Part shown: piece after piece, positions 44,801-53,069 of the stretch
Layout: every line of letters starts with the position of its first letter
How positions within the stretch are numbered: the first letter of the stretch is position 1
From: Streptomyces sp. DH5
Lineage (GTDB): Bacteria > Actinomycetota > Actinomycetes > Streptomycetales > Streptomycetaceae
Assembly (NCBI RefSeq): GCF_020873915.1
Contig: NZ_JAHWGP010000027.1
Coordinates: 1-64,000, forward strand
Reading direction: 5' to 3'
Length of the DNA: 64,000 nucleotides
Notes under the pieces: generated by a model
The model's database searches: none
What the model was told of the DNA's origin: nothing
The model's input: the letters and a program-made list of their open reading frames with translations, nothing else
Made by a program: the position numbers and the translations under genes

Positions 44801-47278
44801 GCCGAACGTCAGGGCACCGATTGGGAGACGGTCGCGGACCGGGTGCTCGGCGTCTGGAAGGACGCCGTGGTCGACTACGTCATCAAGCCGGAGAAGGTGG
44901 CGCTCCGCTCCGGCGAGAACAAGACCTGGACCTGTCGCTCCTGCCACCGGCCGCACCTCCACCCGGGCGCGGGACTGTGCACCAAGTGCCAGACCCCGCT
45001 GCCCGCCGAGCCCCAGCAGTACGACGGAGTCCTCGAAGACGACTACTACGCGTGGAAGGCCGCTCACCGCACCGGCGACTTCTCCCTGCGCACCGCGGAA
45101 CTGACCGGCCAGACGGACCGGCTGGAGGCCCAGCGGCGGCAGAGCCTCTTCCAGGACGTCTTCCTCGGCGACGACGACGTCCCGCAGGCGGACGGTCTGG
45201 AACTGCTCTCCGTGACCACGACCATGGAAGCCGGTGTCGACATCGGCCCCCTCAACACCGTGATCATGGCCAACATGCCGCCCACCCGGTTCAACTACCA
45301 GCAGCGGGTGGGGCGCGCGGGCCGGCGCAACAGCCCCATCGCCGTCGCCCTCACCGTCTGCCGCGGCCGCAGTCACGACGAGCACTACTTCGCCCGGCCG
45401 GAAGCCATCACCAACGACCCCACTCCGCCGCCCTACCTGGTTCTCGGCATGATCTCCGTCTTCCGGCGGGTCCTGCTGGGAGAGGTCCTGCGCCAGGCCT
45501 TCGATCCCCTGCAGCCGGAGGACCGCCGGAAGGGGCCGGACATGACGGCCAACGTCCACGGACAGTTCGGCCTCACCGCCGACTGGCCGGTGCACCGCGG
45601 TGCCGTGCGCCGCTGGATCGCCGAACACCCGGACCGCGTCAGGGCCGCTGCCGCCGCCTTCCAGGCCGGAACGCCCGAGAGCGTCGCCGCCGTCGACCCG
45701 GTGGCCGCCGTCGACGAACTCCTCGACCAGGTCGACGAGGTGGCAGCCCGGACGGTCGGCCATCCCGACCTCAGCCAGCGTCTGGCGGAGGCTGGCCTCC
45801 TGCCCATGTTCGGCTTCCCCACCCGCTCCCGCCTCCTCTACCGGAGCATCCCGCAGAAGACCTTCCCCTGGCCGCCGGCCGACTCCGTCAACCGCGACCT
45901 GGCCGTCGCCCTCAGCAAGTTCGCACCGGGGAGCGAAACCCCGCAGGACGGCCGTCTGCTCCGCTCCAGCGGAGTGGTCTCCCTCGTCCCCAGCGGCCGC
46001 GGAGTGCAGGCCGCCGAGGACCCGTTCGGACCGGAGCAGCTGGTCGCCATGTGCCGGATCTGCTCCCACGTGGACCCGCAGGCCGTCGTCGACCCGGAAA
46101 CCGGGGACGCCGGCACCTGCCCCGCCTGCGGAGCGGAAAGCAAGTACTACAAGGCCGTCACCTTCCGGGAGCCCGCAGGCTTCCGGGCCGCCCGCGAAGC
46201 GCGGGACTACGACGGCTACCGGGAACTCGGCTCCAACGCCACCAGCGCACGGACCGCCACCGACCTGGAGAACACCGCCCCGCGCATCCACCGTTCCGCC
46301 GACGACTGGATGGTCGTCCACACCGGCAGCGGCGACCGCTACATCGTCAACACCAACGCAGGAAAGCTCTTCCGGTTCGTCAAGAACACCGGCCCGTGGC
46401 GCGGATACCTCGCCCTGGACAACCCCCGGGCGGAAGCCGACCTGGAGATCGCCCTCGGCGCCACCCAGCACACCGACATGCTCTTCATCGGGGCCAAGGA
46501 CGCCCTCGACACGAACCGGGGCCTGCGCTTCGACATCTCGAAGTCCCAGCAGACCGACGGTTTCCCCGAGGCCTACCACGGCCGGCGCGCAGCCTGGTAC
46601 TCCCTGGCGGCCCTGCTGCGCCGTGCCGCCGCCCCGCACCTGGACGTGCAGCCGGAGGAACTCCTCAGCGGCATCCACGGCTCGGACGCCCCGGTGGCCG
46701 CCCCCGTCATGGCCTACCTGGCGGACAGCCTCGACAACGGCGCGGGCTTCAGCACCCACCTCGGTTCGGAGGAACACATCGAGGAGTTCCTCCGGACCGT
46801 CGACCGGTACGTGCACGACCTGGAGGCCGACCACCACGCGCGCAACTGCCGCAGCTCCTGCTACGCCTGCCTGCGCGACTACTCCAACATGCGCCTCCAC
46901 CCGCTGTACGACTGGAGGCTCGCCCGCGACCTGACCGACGCCCTGCGCGGCCGGACACTGCGGATCGACCCGGACGACCACGCCGTCCTGCTGAGAGGCT
47001 GGGCGGACGAGGAGTCCGACGTCATCCTGAAGGAGACCACCGCCGGCCCGGTGGCGCTCTTCACCTCGGACTTCACCGGCGAGCCCGTCGCGGTCGCCGT
47101 CAAGCATCCGCTGGAGTCCGCCACCGAGGAGTGCGGCAACGAACGGCTCCGGGCCCTGCGACACGAGGTCCGTGCCGGAGGCCTCGCCACCAGGATCGCC
47201 TTCGCCGACTCCTACAGCCTGGACCGGACCCCTGCCGCGGTGATCGAGCAGGTCCACATCTTCGCGGAGGAGCTCTGA
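41813..47278 (+). CDS. Very large SF2 helicase with zinc-binding inserts and DUF1998-like C-terminus
   Basis: GTG 41813 (CGGGAGG upstream) gives 1821 aa. The motor has VVTAGTGSGKTESFLLP (Walker A near residue 130), LILYPTNALADDQLVRL (Ia), LILDELHMYRGTAGTEV (DExH near 335) and VLAASASLEAG (III). Far downstream come VTTTMEAGVDIGPLNTV (V) and NYQQRVGRAGRRN (VI, near 1165). Cys clusters occur at ~513-570 (CSDPNCPH, CTCGARV, CQACGDV), ~1040 (CRSCHRPH, CTKCQ) and ~1430 (CRICSHV, CPACGAES). The C-terminus CRSSCYACLRDYSN (near 1680) is the DUF1998-type zinc module. Size and layout resemble DruE of Druantia and DrmA/DrmB of DISARM, but the companions differ. Confidence 0.92.
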   Translation: MSVEQQTAAVTDTDVQDVMGTFEDLRSALFRYYDTPFSVDDRSVMEERRNLLDRDNGAWRDPLIELRPQYASRDVGIAESFAEAGAHPDAAEFARFTLPDGVTSLYQHQHDALVAACAGKDFVVTAGTGSGKTESFLLPVLADLVAESAHWQGTRAVQREWWQGDGEHVPSRQGEHGHPAAVRVLILYPTNALADDQLVRLRKSLDSREAHAWLDRKRNGHRFYFGRYTGATPVSGSRDSDPAHFRLRQYLREVQERQRKADEKLDDDLRPFVPRLGGAEMHARWDMQAAPPDIMITNYSMLNIMLLRKQEEHIFSATRKWLEETPGARLTLILDELHMYRGTAGTEVAYLLRNLRHRLGLDKSPEKLRVLAASASLEAGRDDDFLDGFFALPGSRRVIIPGRAKEIHGGGDLSAHTERLAQASKAPVTRDEALALARQTGLGPALQHALTPGGKPRALPAPELAENLFPDVPEERRQDALHGALRVLGLAQDPELPQLRAHFFFRNIEGVWACSDPNCPHIPVEHDTRRRVGRLFAEPTSRCTCGARVLELLSCQACGDVMLGGYASPKDTRRRKFTGALHTDFPDLDLLPDEASGAPTAANYVVYWPRTEGLGLDDPDWHAGLSDGGPQVGFEFRRSTYQPATGRLDNRDVQHTGWSFHISVPLDKEGKKPAYDPARLQAFPTRCPACGDDWEIKHDRDGRFVPLESPDRLRNAPVRRMRTGFYKINQVLVTEALGHFPDGRRKAIAFSDSRDDASELASGLALRHYQDLLRLLSAQAVESQGNPFGDLQLVKAHYAGEAVDRAGARSAMERLRDRDPADWGRLKAILTDDLDAEPELLPDLERKFSGLPSLDDLASDLEGMLLAYGSNPAGPAASLQQTSAGQPWTALYHWERDREAVVDTQAQEELLNRIRSRLRLETIGSLFSGGGRDFESLGLGWLCLRDDRSPLDIGPDSDQAVARASLRILGLMRRFTRIRASLQRPPAPLKRFWKQVAERQGTDWETVADRVLGVWKDAVVDYVIKPEKVALRSGENKTWTCRSCHRPHLHPGAGLCTKCQTPLPAEPQQYDGVLEDDYYAWKAAHRTGDFSLRTAELTGQTDRLEAQRRQSLFQDVFLGDDDVPQADGLELLSVTTTMEAGVDIGPLNTVIMANMPPTRFNYQQRVGRAGRRNSPIAVALTVCRGRSHDEHYFARPEAITNDPTPPPYLVLGMISVFRRVLLGEVLRQAFDPLQPEDRRKGPDMTANVHGQFGLTADWPVHRGAVRRWIAEHPDRVRAAAAAFQAGTPESVAAVDPVAAVDELLDQVDEVAARTVGHPDLSQRLAEAGLLPMFGFPTRSRLLYRSIPQKTFPWPPADSVNRDLAVALSKFAPGSETPQDGRLLRSSGVVSLVPSGRGVQAAEDPFGPEQLVAMCRICSHVDPQAVVDPETGDAGTCPACGAESKYYKAVTFREPAGFRAAREARDYDGYRELGSNATSARTATDLENTAPRIHRSADDWMVVHTGSGDRYIVNTNAGKLFRFVKNTGPWRGYLALDNPRAEADLEIALGATQHTDMLFIGAKDALDTNRGLRFDISKSQQTDGFPEAYHGRRAAWYSLAALLRRAAAPHLDVQPEELLSGIHGSDAPVAAPVMAYLADSLDNGAGFSTHLGSEEHIEEFLRTVDRYVHDLEADHHARNCRSSCYACLRDYSNMRLHPLYDWRLARDLTDALRGRTLRIDPDDHAVLLRGWADEESDVILKETTAGPVALFTSDFTGEPVAVAVKHPLESATEECGNERLRALRHEVRAGGLATRIAFADSYSLDRTPAAVIEQVHIFAEEL

Positions 47279-49017
47279 TGACGGCAGGAATCCCGCTGGG
47301 AGCGGGCCAGGACGAACAGGACCGCGTGGAGGAGGCGCGGCAGCGCGAGATCGCCCGCCGCCTCGCCCTCCGCCAGGCCCGCGCCCAAGGCCGGACGGCC
47401 GGCGAAGTCACGAGGGCCGCGGAAGACGCCGACAGCCCTGCTCCGGTCGTCCCGCCGCAGCAGCCGCGGCCGGAACCGGCCATGCCCCGGCCGCTCCCGG
47501 AAGGCTTCGCCGACCGTGAGGCATGGGGGAGAGCCCGATCCTTTGCCGAACCCCTGCTGCCCGACGCGCTGAAGGCCGCGGCCGGAACACTCTCGGCGCA
47601 GCAGCTGGCGCAGGTGGCGGCCGAGGCGGCGTCCCGGCAGGACGACCCGGTAGAGGGCGTGTCCCTGCTCGTCATGGCCCAGGACCACGGGCTGGACGTC
47701 TTCACCGGCCGGCTCGACGAGCGTGCCCGCGCCCTGCTGGAGGACAAGCCGCTGCCGCTCCTGGGGGAGCCGGGCAGCGCGTGGCAGATCTACCAGGACG
47801 ACCGGCGCCTGAGGGAGACCGACCTGCCGGCCCCCGGGCAGAGGGCGCTCCTGGCCAGGCTTCCCCGGCCGCTCCTCGACGACTACATCGACGAGGAGTG
47901 GATCGGAGCGGTTCCCGAGCGCGACGGCACCTCCCGTGCCGCCTACTTCCGCGCCCGCCTGGACCCGGCGTCCCTCACCGACGAGGAGATGGACCTGCTG
48001 GCCTGGCCCCTGGAACGGGAGCGCCGGCAGGCCGGCCCGGGAACGGAACCCGGCCGTGACTGGCCGCAGGACTGGCGCCTGCTGGTGAGGCTGCAAGCCG
48101 GCGATGCCAAGGCCATCGCCGAGGAGTGGACCGACCTCCTCCCGCCGCCGCGGAAGCTTCTGGACGCGCTGCGCGAGGTGCGGCGGACCGGAGAGGTCCC
48201 GGACGACCTCGTCGCCGACGAGCGGCTGTGGGTCCTCCTGGAGCGGATCCACCCCAGCGTGCGCAGCGCGACCAACAAGGGGTTCAACGGCTGGATCGGC
48301 GTACGAACCCTGATCAGGGCCGTGCGACAGATGCACCGCGCCCTCCTCCACGGCGATGACGAGACGGCGGAACAGCGCAGGAGGGCCGCGGTCACCATGG
48401 CTGGGAGGCTCCGGCACCACTCGCAGCCGGTGCGCTGGGAGGCCCAGAACGTCCAGGCCTACCTGCGCGCCGGCCAGGAGGTGGCGGAGTCTCTCGAACT
48501 CCTGGAACAGGACGCCGAAGGCCGTCCCCCGGTGCGGGAACAGCTCGGAGGAGGTGCCGTGGCCACGCTGCGGAAGAACCGGAGCTTCCTGGAGGGTCGG
48601 CAGGGCGGCGAGCGCGACCAGCCGCTCAACCCCTACCTGGTGCTCGGCGTGCCCGACGGGACGGACGACTGGAAGAAAGCCTGGCGAGCCCTGAGGAAGG
48701 AGCTCGACGACAGTGGACGCGTCCGGATCAATCGCGCCAAGGACATGATCGAGAAGGCCGAACGGGAACAGCAGGAAACACCCCGGTTCGCCGTCCCGCT
48801 CGCCCCGCACCGTTGGAACGATCCTGTCGGCACGAGCCACCGGCTGGAACTCCCGCCCGAGCCCCTGCAGAGGCTCACCGAGCCGCCCACGGACAGCGAC
48901 CGCACGTGGTCCCGCACCGAGGCGGCCCGAGAAATAATCACCACGGCGACAGAACGCCTTTCCCCGGCTGCCGAAGACACCGCAGCCCTTGAAGACCCAG
49001 AGAGCAGCACATCGTGA
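47278..49017 (+). CDS. Unknown protein with degenerate J-domain-like segment
   Basis: ATG 47278 shares one base with the helicase stop (TGATG), with GCGGAGGAG upstream; 579 aa. The N-terminus is a basic/acidic helix (RVEEARQREIARRLALRQARAQG) then a Pro linker; the middle is helical. Near residues 449-505, PLNPYLVLGVPDG / DDWKKAWRALRKELDD / GRVRINRAKDMIEKAEREQ has the J-domain pattern 'YxxLGV..., KKAxRxL..., INxAxxxI'. The HPD tripeptide is replaced by DDSG. In canonical DnaJ, HPD triggers Hsp70 ATP hydrolysis, so this would be a J-like rather than a true J-protein. The link to the Hsp70 two genes downstream makes the similarity meaningful but it needs profile confirmation. Confidence 0.82.
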   Translation: MTAGIPLGAGQDEQDRVEEARQREIARRLALRQARAQGRTAGEVTRAAEDADSPAPVVPPQQPRPEPAMPRPLPEGFADREAWGRARSFAEPLLPDALKAAAGTLSAQQLAQVAAEAASRQDDPVEGVSLLVMAQDHGLDVFTGRLDERARALLEDKPLPLLGEPGSAWQIYQDDRRLRETDLPAPGQRALLARLPRPLLDDYIDEEWIGAVPERDGTSRAAYFRARLDPASLTDEEMDLLAWPLERERRQAGPGTEPGRDWPQDWRLLVRLQAGDAKAIAEEWTDLLPPPRKLLDALREVRRTGEVPDDLVADERLWVLLERIHPSVRSATNKGFNGWIGVRTLIRAVRQMHRALLHGDDETAEQRRRAAVTMAGRLRHHSQPVRWEAQNVQAYLRAGQEVAESLELLEQDAEGRPPVREQLGGGAVATLRKNRSFLEGRQGGERDQPLNPYLVLGVPDGTDDWKKAWRALRKELDDSGRVRINRAKDMIEKAEREQQETPRFAVPLAPHRWNDPVGTSHRLELPPEPLQRLTEPPTDSDRTWSRTEAAREIITTATERLSPAAEDTAALEDPESSTS

Positions 49018-49829
49018 GCAGCAAAGCCGGTAAAGGCGACAGTGGTTCCGGCCTTCATGACGACGCCCGGCAGAACCAGGAACACGAATCGACGGACGGG
49101 AACGTACGGAGCCTAGGCGAGGCCAGGGCTGCGGAGAAAAAGCCCTGGAGGCACGCCGGCAGCGGTATCCCGGAGTTCACTCCGGGGACCTTGGACGCAG
49201 CCGCGATCCTGAAGTCGGTCAACGAGATGCTCCTGCCCGTGGTGGAGAAGGAGCTGGAGGCGGCGACGGACAAGCTGGGCGCCGCCCTGGCCGACAAGGA
49301 GACCGAAGCCGATCTGGTCGCTGCCTTCCGGACCGAGCTGATGCGCCGAGTGCTTCCCCAGTTCACCGAAGCAGTGCGCAAGGGCGTGCTGGAAAGCATC
49401 CGCACGCGCCAGATGCACCTGGCCCAGCTGGCCGTCCTGCACCGTCAGGCGCTGGAAGCGAAGAAACTGACGGCAGTGGTGACCCGCCTCGACCACGAGG
49501 CGGCGAAGGCCGGACTGCAGATCGTCGGCGACGCTGGTGATCAGTCGCTGTTCAACGTCGTGGAGGACCAGCCCGGCGTGATGCAGGAAGGCCCGGTCAC
49601 CTTTGAACTCGTCGCGCCGGCCTACGTCGACAAGGAGTCCGGGAAGCTCGTCGAACGCGGCTGGCTGCGGGCCGTTGCCGGACAGGAAGTTCCGGCACCG
49701 GGGATCGTCGATCCTACTGCTGCAACAGGGTTGGAGGACCCGGCTCCGGCTCCGGCTCCGACCTACAGGCAGACGCTGCGTGCTGCGGTGAGCAAGCGGC
49801 TTGGCATGACGCAAAGGGGAGAGCGATGA
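49014..49829 (+). CDS. Putative GrpE-like nucleotide exchange factor
   Basis: GTG 49014 overlaps the previous stop (GTGA) and gives 271 aa. Residues ~60-170 are a long charged coiled coil (LLPVVEKELEAATDKLGAAL, DKETEADLVAAFRTELMRR, EAVRKGVLESIRTRQMHLA). The C-terminal part reads LDHEAAKAGLQIVGDAGDQS, EGPVTFELVAPAYVD, then GKLVERGWLRAVAG. This order (coiled coil, then short helices with an 'A..GLxxVGxxGD', then a beta module ending in GxLxxRGxLRxAxV) parallels GrpE, whose tail pries open DnaK. The gene lies directly before an Hsp70 gene and overlaps it by 4 nt. The fold call is by pattern only. Confidence 0.8.
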   Translation: MSSKAGKGDSGSGLHDDARQNQEHESTDGNVRSLGEARAAEKKPWRHAGSGIPEFTPGTLDAAAILKSVNEMLLPVVEKELEAATDKLGAALADKETEADLVAAFRTELMRRVLPQFTEAVRKGVLESIRTRQMHLAQLAVLHRQALEAKKLTAVVTRLDHEAAKAGLQIVGDAGDQSLFNVVEDQPGVMQEGPVTFELVAPAYVDKESGKLVERGWLRAVAGQEVPAPGIVDPTAATGLEDPAPAPAPTYRQTLRAAVSKRLGMTQRGER

Positions 49830-51586
49830 CTTTCGGTATCGACTTCGGTACCAGCAACTCCGTGGTGGCCCACTGGAACGGGCACACCACCGAGGTGTTG
49901 CCGGTCGACGGTGACAACGTGCCCGCCCAGTGGCGGATGTCGGAGTTCGAGCAGCTCTTCCCCTCCGTGCTGTCCGTCCGCGACCTCCAGCGCACCCTCT
50001 GCTTCGGCTGGGAGGCGAAGACCGGTACCAGCGAGCCGCTCGACGCCGTGAAGCGCATGCTCGGTACCCGCTCCAGCGCCGAGCAGGACGGAGACGTCGA
50101 CGGCCTCGAGGTCGCCGCCCAGCTCGAGGAACACCACGCCTGGGTCGGCTCGGAGAAGTTCCACAGCACGGTCGCGGCCGCCTCCCTCTTCAGCCGGATG
50201 AAGGAGGGCGTCGCCGCCCAGCTGCTCGACCTCTCCGACGCGGTCGTCACCGTCCCCGCCAAGGCCACGGGCGGTGCTCGCTACCGGACCCGCGCCGCGG
50301 CAGCGCTCGGTGGAGTCAAGGTTCGGGCCCTGCTCAATGAGCCCACCGCGGCTGCGATCTCGTACGTCCGCGATGTCCCGATCCCCGGCCGTTTCCTCGT
50401 CTTCGACTGGGGCGGCGGCACCATTGACGTCACCGTCCTCGAATACGACGACGGCCTCTTCGAGGAGCAGACCTCCCGGGGCATCACCGCCCTCGGAGGA
50501 CTGGAGTTCGACAACGCGCTGGCTCAGCTGATCCAGCAGAAGATCGGTCTGACGGCGGACCGGCTCACCAAGGCCGAGCGGCGCCGCTGGCGCCGGGCGG
50601 TCGAGCTGACGAAGATCGCCCTGTCCTCCGTGCCGATGGACGGTGCCCTCTTCTTCGACCTCCCGGTCGGCCTCGCCCCCTCGGTCTCGAAGCGTGAGGT
50701 CAGGATCACCGCGGCCGAGTACACCGAGGCGATCACCCCGCTCATCACGCGCGCCCTGGAGCCGGTCCAGCAGGCCCTGGAAGACCTGGCCATCGTCGCC
50801 GACGACATCGACTCCGTCCTGATGATCGGCGGCACCTCGCAGATCCCCCAGGTGCGTCACGCCCTGGGTGAACTCCTCGGGCACGACCGCATCGTGGACA
50901 GCGACCTGTGCCGGCCCATGACAGCCGTCGCCCGGGGCGCGGCCATCTACGCGGCCTCCCTCGACGGCGAGCTCGGTGACGACAGCGACTTCTCCCTGGT
51001 GACGAGCTACGACCTGGGCACGGCCGTGAGCGCGGGCGAGCAGAAGGGCTTCCGTGCCATCATCCGTCGCAACGCCACGCTTCCCGCGGAGGGTTCGGCC
51101 AACTTCTACCCGGACACGCCGCGCGCTTCCTCCGTGCGCGTGCCGGTGATCGAGGGCGAGGTCGGCTACCGGGCTGACAGCGACCGTGCCTTCCCCCTGG
51201 CCAACATCGAGGTGAACCTCCCGACCCGCGAACAGGACGTCCGGCGCAACAGGATCGAGATCAAGTTCCGCTACAACGAGAGCGGCATCCTGCGCTTCAC
51301 CGCCACCCACGCGGAGACCGGCATGGTGCTCGCCGAGCGCGAGATCGACTCCTTCGGCCCCGACGGCACCCCGCTGCAGCACGGCCTCGACGACGAACTG
51401 ACCCGCCTTCTGGCCCACACCGTCCGCCCGTTCGCCGACGGCTCCACCAACGTCCGACACCTGTCGGCAGCCGAAACGGCCAACGCTCGCCCCGCACCGA
51501 TCGACATGTCCGTGCGCGTCGTGGAAAACGACCCTGCGGTGACGGTCAACGGCGAGCCGCAGGGAGTAGTGACGAGGGGGCTCTGA
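49826..51586 (+). CDS. Hsp70 (DnaK-like) chaperone of the helicase operon
   Basis: This 586-aa protein has a complete Hsp70 nucleotide-binding domain: FGIDFGTSNSVV (phosphate 1), ALLNEPTAAAISY, LVFDWGGGTIDVTVLEY (phosphate 2, near 195), LGGLEFDNAL and VLMIGGTSQIPQV (adenosine motif, near 332). A beta-type substrate domain follows (RRNATLPAEGSANFYPD, NIEVNLPTRE, IEIKFRYNESGILRFTATHAETG). After ~510 the normal alpha-helical lid is absent or replaced by a ~75-residue tail, so substrate holding may be weak or partner-dependent. It is distinct from housekeeping dnaK, which sits with grpE-dnaJ-hspR in Streptomyces. It is the last gene of the six-gene operon and ends at a strong terminator. Confidence 0.93.
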   Translation: MTFGIDFGTSNSVVAHWNGHTTEVLPVDGDNVPAQWRMSEFEQLFPSVLSVRDLQRTLCFGWEAKTGTSEPLDAVKRMLGTRSSAEQDGDVDGLEVAAQLEEHHAWVGSEKFHSTVAAASLFSRMKEGVAAQLLDLSDAVVTVPAKATGGARYRTRAAAALGGVKVRALLNEPTAAAISYVRDVPIPGRFLVFDWGGGTIDVTVLEYDDGLFEEQTSRGITALGGLEFDNALAQLIQQKIGLTADRLTKAERRRWRRAVELTKIALSSVPMDGALFFDLPVGLAPSVSKREVRITAAEYTEAITPLITRALEPVQQALEDLAIVADDIDSVLMIGGTSQIPQVRHALGELLGHDRIVDSDLCRPMTAVARGAAIYAASLDGELGDDSDFSLVTSYDLGTAVSAGEQKGFRAIIRRNATLPAEGSANFYPDTPRASSVRVPVIEGEVGYRADSDRAFPLANIEVNLPTREQDVRRNRIEIKFRYNESGILRFTATHAETGMVLAEREIDSFGPDGTPLQHGLDDELTRLLAHTVRPFADGSTNVRHLSAAETANARPAPIDMSVRVVENDPAVTVNGEPQGVVTRGL

Positions 51587-51639
51587 CGCACCGAGGCCCC
51601 CTTGCGCCCGCCGGGGGCGGAAGGGGGCCTCGGTGCGTC
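51585..51639. terminator. Bidirectional terminator after the helicase/Hsp70 operon
   Basis: A long stem, GACGCACCGAGGCCCCCTT (from 51585) pairing with AAGGGGGCCTCGGTGCGTC (to 51639), overlaps the Hsp70 stop codon by two bases. The converging MFS gene ends 15 nt beyond. The inner CGCCCGCC/GGGGGCGG adds further pairing. Confidence 0.93.
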
Positions 51640-51653
51640 GGCCGCCGGAAGGC

Positions 51654-53069
51654 TCAGCGGGCCGCGGGGGCGGCGGGGGCCTCGGCAGGGTCGGCGTCGC
51701 CGAGGGCCTCGCCCTCGTCCAGGCCGACGTCCTTCGTCTCCTTGCCGAGCAGCAGCGCCACCAGCGTCAGCAGGGCCATCGAGGAGAGGTAGACGCCGAC
51801 CAGCCACGGTGAGCCGTCACCGGCGTCCCACAGGGCGACCGCGATGAACGGGGCGACGGCGGCGCCGAGGATCGAGCTGACGTTGTAGGAGATCCCGGAA
51901 CCGGTGTAGCGCACGCTCGTCGGGAAGAGCTCCGGCAGCAGCGCGCCCATCGGGCCGAACGTCATGCCCATCAGTGTGAAGCCGAGCACCAGCCACAGCA
52001 CCACACCCAGCGTGCCCAGGCCGATCAGCGGCACCCAGACCAGTCCGAAGACCAGGATCCCGGCGGTCACCCAGATGAGGGTGGTGCGGCGGCCGTACGT
52101 GTCGGCGAGCGGGCCGGAGACCAGGGTGAACACCGCGAAGAACAGCACACCGAAGATCATCATCAGGACGAAGGTGGTGTAGCTGTACCCGAGTCCGGGC
52201 ACGGCGGCGTCCTCCGGCGTACGGCCGTAGCTCAGCGAGAACGTGGTCATCAGGTAGAAGAGCACGTACGTCGCCAGCATGAAGAACGTGCCGAGGACCA
52301 GCTGCTTCCAGTGGCTGCGGAAGACGGTGGCCAGCGGCAGCTTCCGCACCAGCCCGGCCTCCCGGGTCCTGGCGAAGACCGGCGCCTCCACCAGACGCAT
52401 CCGCACCCACAGCCCGATCGCGACCATCACGGCCGAGAACAGGAACGGGATGCGCCAGCCCCAGCTCAGGAACGCGTCCGACGGCTGGGACGGGTCGGCG
52501 CCGGCCGCGGACGGCAGCAGCGCACCGATGATCAGGAACAGCCCGTTGCCGATGATGAAACCGAGCGGGGCGCCCAGTTGGGGGAACGTGCCGTAGAGGG
52601 CCCGCTTGTTCTTCGGGGCGTTCTCGGTGGCGACCAGGGCCGCGCCGCTCCACTCGCCGCCGAGCGCGAAGCCCTGGGCGAGGCGCATCAGCACCAGCAG
52701 CGCGGTGGCGATCCAGCCGGCCTGCGCGTAGGTGGGGAGCACGCCGATGAGGAACGTCGCGATGCCCATGGTGAGGAGCGAGGCGACCAGAGTCCCCTTG
52801 CGGCCGAGCCGGTCGCCGAGGTGCCCGAAGACCACCGCGCCGATGGGGCGGGCGACCATCGCCGCACCGAACACGGCGAAGGACGACAGCAGGGCCGTGG
52901 TCGGGTCGCTGTTCGGGAAGAAGAGCGTGGGGAAGACTAGGACGGCGGCGGTCGCGTAGATGTAGAAGTCGTAGAACTCGATCGTGGTCCCGATGAGACT
53001 CGCTACGAGGACACGGGACCGCGAGTTGACGGGTGCCGCCGGGGCCGGACTGGTGGATGGTGCTGGCAT
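51654..53069 (-). CDS. MHS-family MFS transporter
   Basis: This 471-aa protein has twelve hydrophobic segments. It is of the metabolite:H+ symporter type (ProP/ShiA/KgtP-like): the opening GTTIEFYDFYIYATAAVLVFP, the loop GHLGDRLGRKGTLV (GxLxDrxGRR signature), RLAQGFALGGEWSGAALV and later GPLADTYGRRTTLI. ATG 53069 places the start directly before a short Ser/Pro tail and the first helix. The C-terminus is acidic and Ala/Pro-rich. MHS substrates include dicarboxylates, shikimate and betaines; this one cannot be assigned. It is transcribed leftward, divergent from fusB. Confidence 0.92.
   Translation of the reverse strand: MPAPSTSPAPAAPVNSRSRVLVASLIGTTIEFYDFYIYATAAVLVFPTLFFPNSDPTTALLSSFAVFGAAMVARPIGAVVFGHLGDRLGRKGTLVASLLTMGIATFLIGVLPTYAQAGWIATALLVLMRLAQGFALGGEWSGAALVATENAPKNKRALYGTFPQLGAPLGFIIGNGLFLIIGALLPSAAGADPSQPSDAFLSWGWRIPFLFSAVMVAIGLWVRMRLVEAPVFARTREAGLVRKLPLATVFRSHWKQLVLGTFFMLATYVLFYLMTTFSLSYGRTPEDAAVPGLGYSYTTFVLMMIFGVLFFAVFTLVSGPLADTYGRRTTLIWVTAGILVFGLVWVPLIGLGTLGVVLWLVLGFTLMGMTFGPMGALLPELFPTSVRYTGSGISYNVSSILGAAVAPFIAVALWDAGDGSPWLVGVYLSSMALLTLVALLLGKETKDVGLDEGEALGDADPAEAPAAPAAR

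Noticed and set aside
41522-47257. A 1911-codon open frame antisense to the helicase
   Set aside because: Composition-driven absence of stops in GC-rich DNA; the + strand frame has the helicase motifs and correct ribosome sites.
38767-51586. Calling the operon Druantia or DISARM
   Set aside because: Only the large DUF1998-type helicase is shared; druABCD, a DISARM methyltransferase and a PLD protein are absent, while Hsp70/J/GrpE-like genes are extra.
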